Source: Candidatus Avipropionibacterium avicola (GTDB lineage: Bacteria; Actinomycetota; Actinomycetes; Propionibacteriales; Propionibacteriaceae). From it: 14,147 nt of DNA. The notes beneath the pieces are model-generated. The model was given only the letters and a program-made list of their open reading frames with translations. It was not told the origin of the DNA and did no database searches. Positions 12,798-14,147 of this stretch are shown piece after piece. Both the position numbers and the translations under genes were made by a program. The DNA lies in NCBI GenBank assembly GCA_018715445.1, contig DVLP01000401.1:1-14147 (forward strand), read 5' to 3'. Every line of letters starts with the position of its first letter. Positions within the stretch are counted from its first letter, which is position 1.

Positions 12798-14009
12798 ATG
12801 GCTGACTCCCGTGACGTGGTCTTCCTCGACGGTGTGCGCACCCCCTTTGGCAAGGCGGGCTCGCTCTATGCCGAGACCAGGGCCGACGACCTAGTCGTCA
12901 ACTGCATCCGCGAACTGCTGCGCCGCCATCCCGAGGTGCCGCCGGAGCAGATCGACGAGGTGGCCATCGCCGCCACCACCCAGACCGGTGACCAGGGCCT
13001 CACGATCGGACGCACCGCCGCACTGCTGGCCGGCCTGCCGATGAGCGTGCCGGGCTTCGCCATCGACCGGATGTGTGCCGGTGCGATGACCGCGGTCACC
13101 GCCACGGCCTCCGGCATCGGCGTCGGTGCCTACGACATCGCGATCGCCGGCGGCGTGGAGCACATGACCCACCACCCCATGGGTGAGGGCGTCGACCCCA
13201 ATCCGCGGTTCCTCGCCGAGAAGCTGGTCGATCCGTCCTCGCTCGTGATGGGCTCGACCGCCGAGAACCTGCACGACCGCTTCCCCGGGATCACCAAGGA
13301 GCGGGCCGACCGGTTCGCCGTGCTCAGCCAACAGCGCGTCGCCCAGGCCTACGCCGACGGCATCCTGACCGAGGCGCTGGTCCCGGTCGCCACCCGTTCG
13401 GTGGAGGACGGATGGGGACTGGCCACCGTCGACGAGCCGCCCCGCCCCGACACCACGCTGGAGGGACTGGCCGGGCTGAAGACCCCGTTCCGCCCCCACG
13501 GCCGGGTCACCGCGGGCAACGCGGCCGGTCTCAACGACGGCGCCACCGCCTGTCTGGTCGCCGGTGCCGACACCGCCGCCGAGTTGGGCATCGCCCCGGC
13601 CATGAGGATGGTCGGCTTCGCCTTCGCCGGGGTCGATCCCTCGGTGATGGGCGTCGGGCCGGTCCCCTCCACCGAGAAGGCCCTGCAGCGCGCTGGTCTC
13701 ACCATCGACGACATCGACGCCTTCGAGGTCAACGAGGCCTTCGCGGTCCAGGTGCTGGCCTTCCTCGACCACTTCGGCATCGATCAGGACGACCCCAAGG
13801 TCAACCCGTACGGCGGAGCGATCGCCATGGGTCACCCGCTGGCCTCCTCCGGCGTACGCCTGATGATCCAGCTGGCCCGGACCTTCCGCGACAACCCCCA
13901 GCTGCGGTACGGCATCACCACCATGTGCATCGGGCTGGGCATGGGCGGCACCGTCATCTGGGAGAACCCCCACCACACCAGCGCCGCTGTGAAGGAGAAC
14001 GACAAGTGA
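12798..14009 (+). CDS. fadA: Acetyl-CoA acyltransferase (3-ketoacyl-CoA thiolase)
   Basis: This 403-residue thiolase performs the last step of fatty-acid beta-oxidation, cleaving 3-ketoacyl-CoA with CoA. The acyl-enzyme cysteine is Cys93 in DRMCAGAM, the base His346 is in GHPLASSG, and the second catalytic Cys377 is in MCIGLGMGG; the NEAF motif is in FEVNEAFAVQVL. It starts FLDGVRTPFGKAGSLY as usual. ATG 12798 is fixed by the N-terminal match and by the -10 box 7 bases upstream. The fadB gene overlaps its stop (GTGA) with AAGGAG at 13992-13997, so this is a two-gene trifunctional-type operon, like Rv0859-Rv0860. Acetyl-CoA biosynthetic thiolases are similar, but the linked fadB supports beta-oxidation. 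Confidence 0.95.
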   Translation: MADSRDVVFLDGVRTPFGKAGSLYAETRADDLVVNCIRELLRRHPEVPPEQIDEVAIAATTQTGDQGLTIGRTAALLAGLPMSVPGFAIDRMCAGAMTAVTATASGIGVGAYDIAIAGGVEHMTHHPMGEGVDPNPRFLAEKLVDPSSLVMGSTAENLHDRFPGITKERADRFAVLSQQRVAQAYADGILTEALVPVATRSVEDGWGLATVDEPPRPDTTLEGLAGLKTPFRPHGRVTAGNAAGLNDGATACLVAGADTAAELGIAPAMRMVGFAFAGVDPSVMGVGPVPSTEKALQRAGLTIDDIDAFEVNEAFAVQVLAFLDHFGIDQDDPKVNPYGGAIAMGHPLASSGVRLMIQLARTFRDNPQLRYGITTMCIGLGMGGTVIWENPHHTSAAVKENDK

Positions 14010-14147
14010 GCACCAGCCAGGCCGGGATCGCCACCGGGACCGAACTGACCGACCTGATCGCGCGCGCCTCGGCCCTCACCGAGGACGAGGTCGTCACCGC
14101 GGCCCATGCCCGCGACATCACCCTGCCGTACGGGGCGGGCACCCTGG
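14006..14147 (+). CDS. fadB: FadB, 3-hydroxyacyl-CoA dehydrogenase/enoyl-CoA hydratase, N-terminus only
   Basis: Only about 47 residues are in the window. They contain SALTEDEVVTAAHARDITL followed by PYGAGTL, resembling the N-terminus of actinobacterial FadB just before the enoyl-CoA hydratase domain (which typically has a RDVELPHGAGTLALITLDNG-like start). The GTG at 14006 overlaps the fadA stop and has AAGGAG 8 bases upstream. The full protein would be about 700 residues, catalysing the hydration and dehydrogenation steps that supply the FadA substrate. The call rests on the short N-terminal match plus its position behind fadA. Confidence 0.8.
   Translation, partial: MSTSQAGIATGTELTDLIARASALTEDEVVTAAHARDITLPYGAGTL

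Noticed and set aside
1..14147. CRISPR array, tRNA, transposase or attachment-site signatures
   Set aside because: I saw no regularly spaced direct repeats, cloverleaf-like segments, transposase motifs or flanking direct repeats; genes are housekeeping-type with uniform high GC codon use.

Overview
The window is very GC-rich, densely packed actinobacterial DNA, with GTG starts, 4-base start/stop overlaps and several likely leaderless genes. The gene content (coproporphyrin-type haem genes with HemQ, a DUF3000 gene beside an RNase D homologue, LigC/Prim-PolC repair genes) fits Actinobacteria. From general feel I would guess the Propionibacteriales, but I cannot prove the family.

Layout. Bases 2-541 hold the 3' part of a sirohydrochlorin-chelatase-like (CbiX) gene. 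It converges on a PPK2 polyphosphate kinase gene (555-1424, minus). Divergent from PPK2 is a tightly overlapped plus-strand operon: a RibD C-terminal-domain reductase (1470-2240) and two tandem ATP-dependent DNA ligases of the LigC type (2237-3343, 3340-4425). A minus-strand operon faces it: a LigD-type primase-polymerase (Prim-PolC-like, 4952-5998) followed by a GNAT acetyltransferase (4403-4948). Then come msrB (6081-6521), a 52-residue ribbon-helix-helix gene overlapping a two-domain VOC protein gene (6601-7493), and the minus-strand haem cluster hemE-hemY-hemQ (10650 down to 7494). Divergent from hemE run a DUF3000 gene and an RNase D/HRDC gene (10716-12568), a 38-residue membrane peptide (12622-12738), and the beta-oxidation pair fadA (12798-14009) and fadB (start only).

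How the parts work together. HemE makes coproporphyrinogen III, HemY/CgoX oxidises it, and HemQ/ChdC decarboxylates coprohaem to haem b; the ferrochelatase step is encoded elsewhere. A near-consensus DtxR/IdeR iron box lies directly upstream of hemQ, suggesting iron control of the last step. The LigC/PolC genes resemble the mycobacterial base-excision-repair pair. fadA has a perfect 14-bp palindrome overlapping its -10 box, a good candidate operator for fatty-acid-responsive repression. From memory, the order ribD, msrB, hemQ-hemY-hemE, DUF3000, rnd matches M. tuberculosis Rv2671-Rv2681, so the ligase/polymerase cassette looks like an insertion in a conserved backbone.

I saw no tRNA, rRNA, CRISPR array, insertion sequence or convincing rho-independent terminator. 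No stretch longer than about 300 bases lacks a gene.
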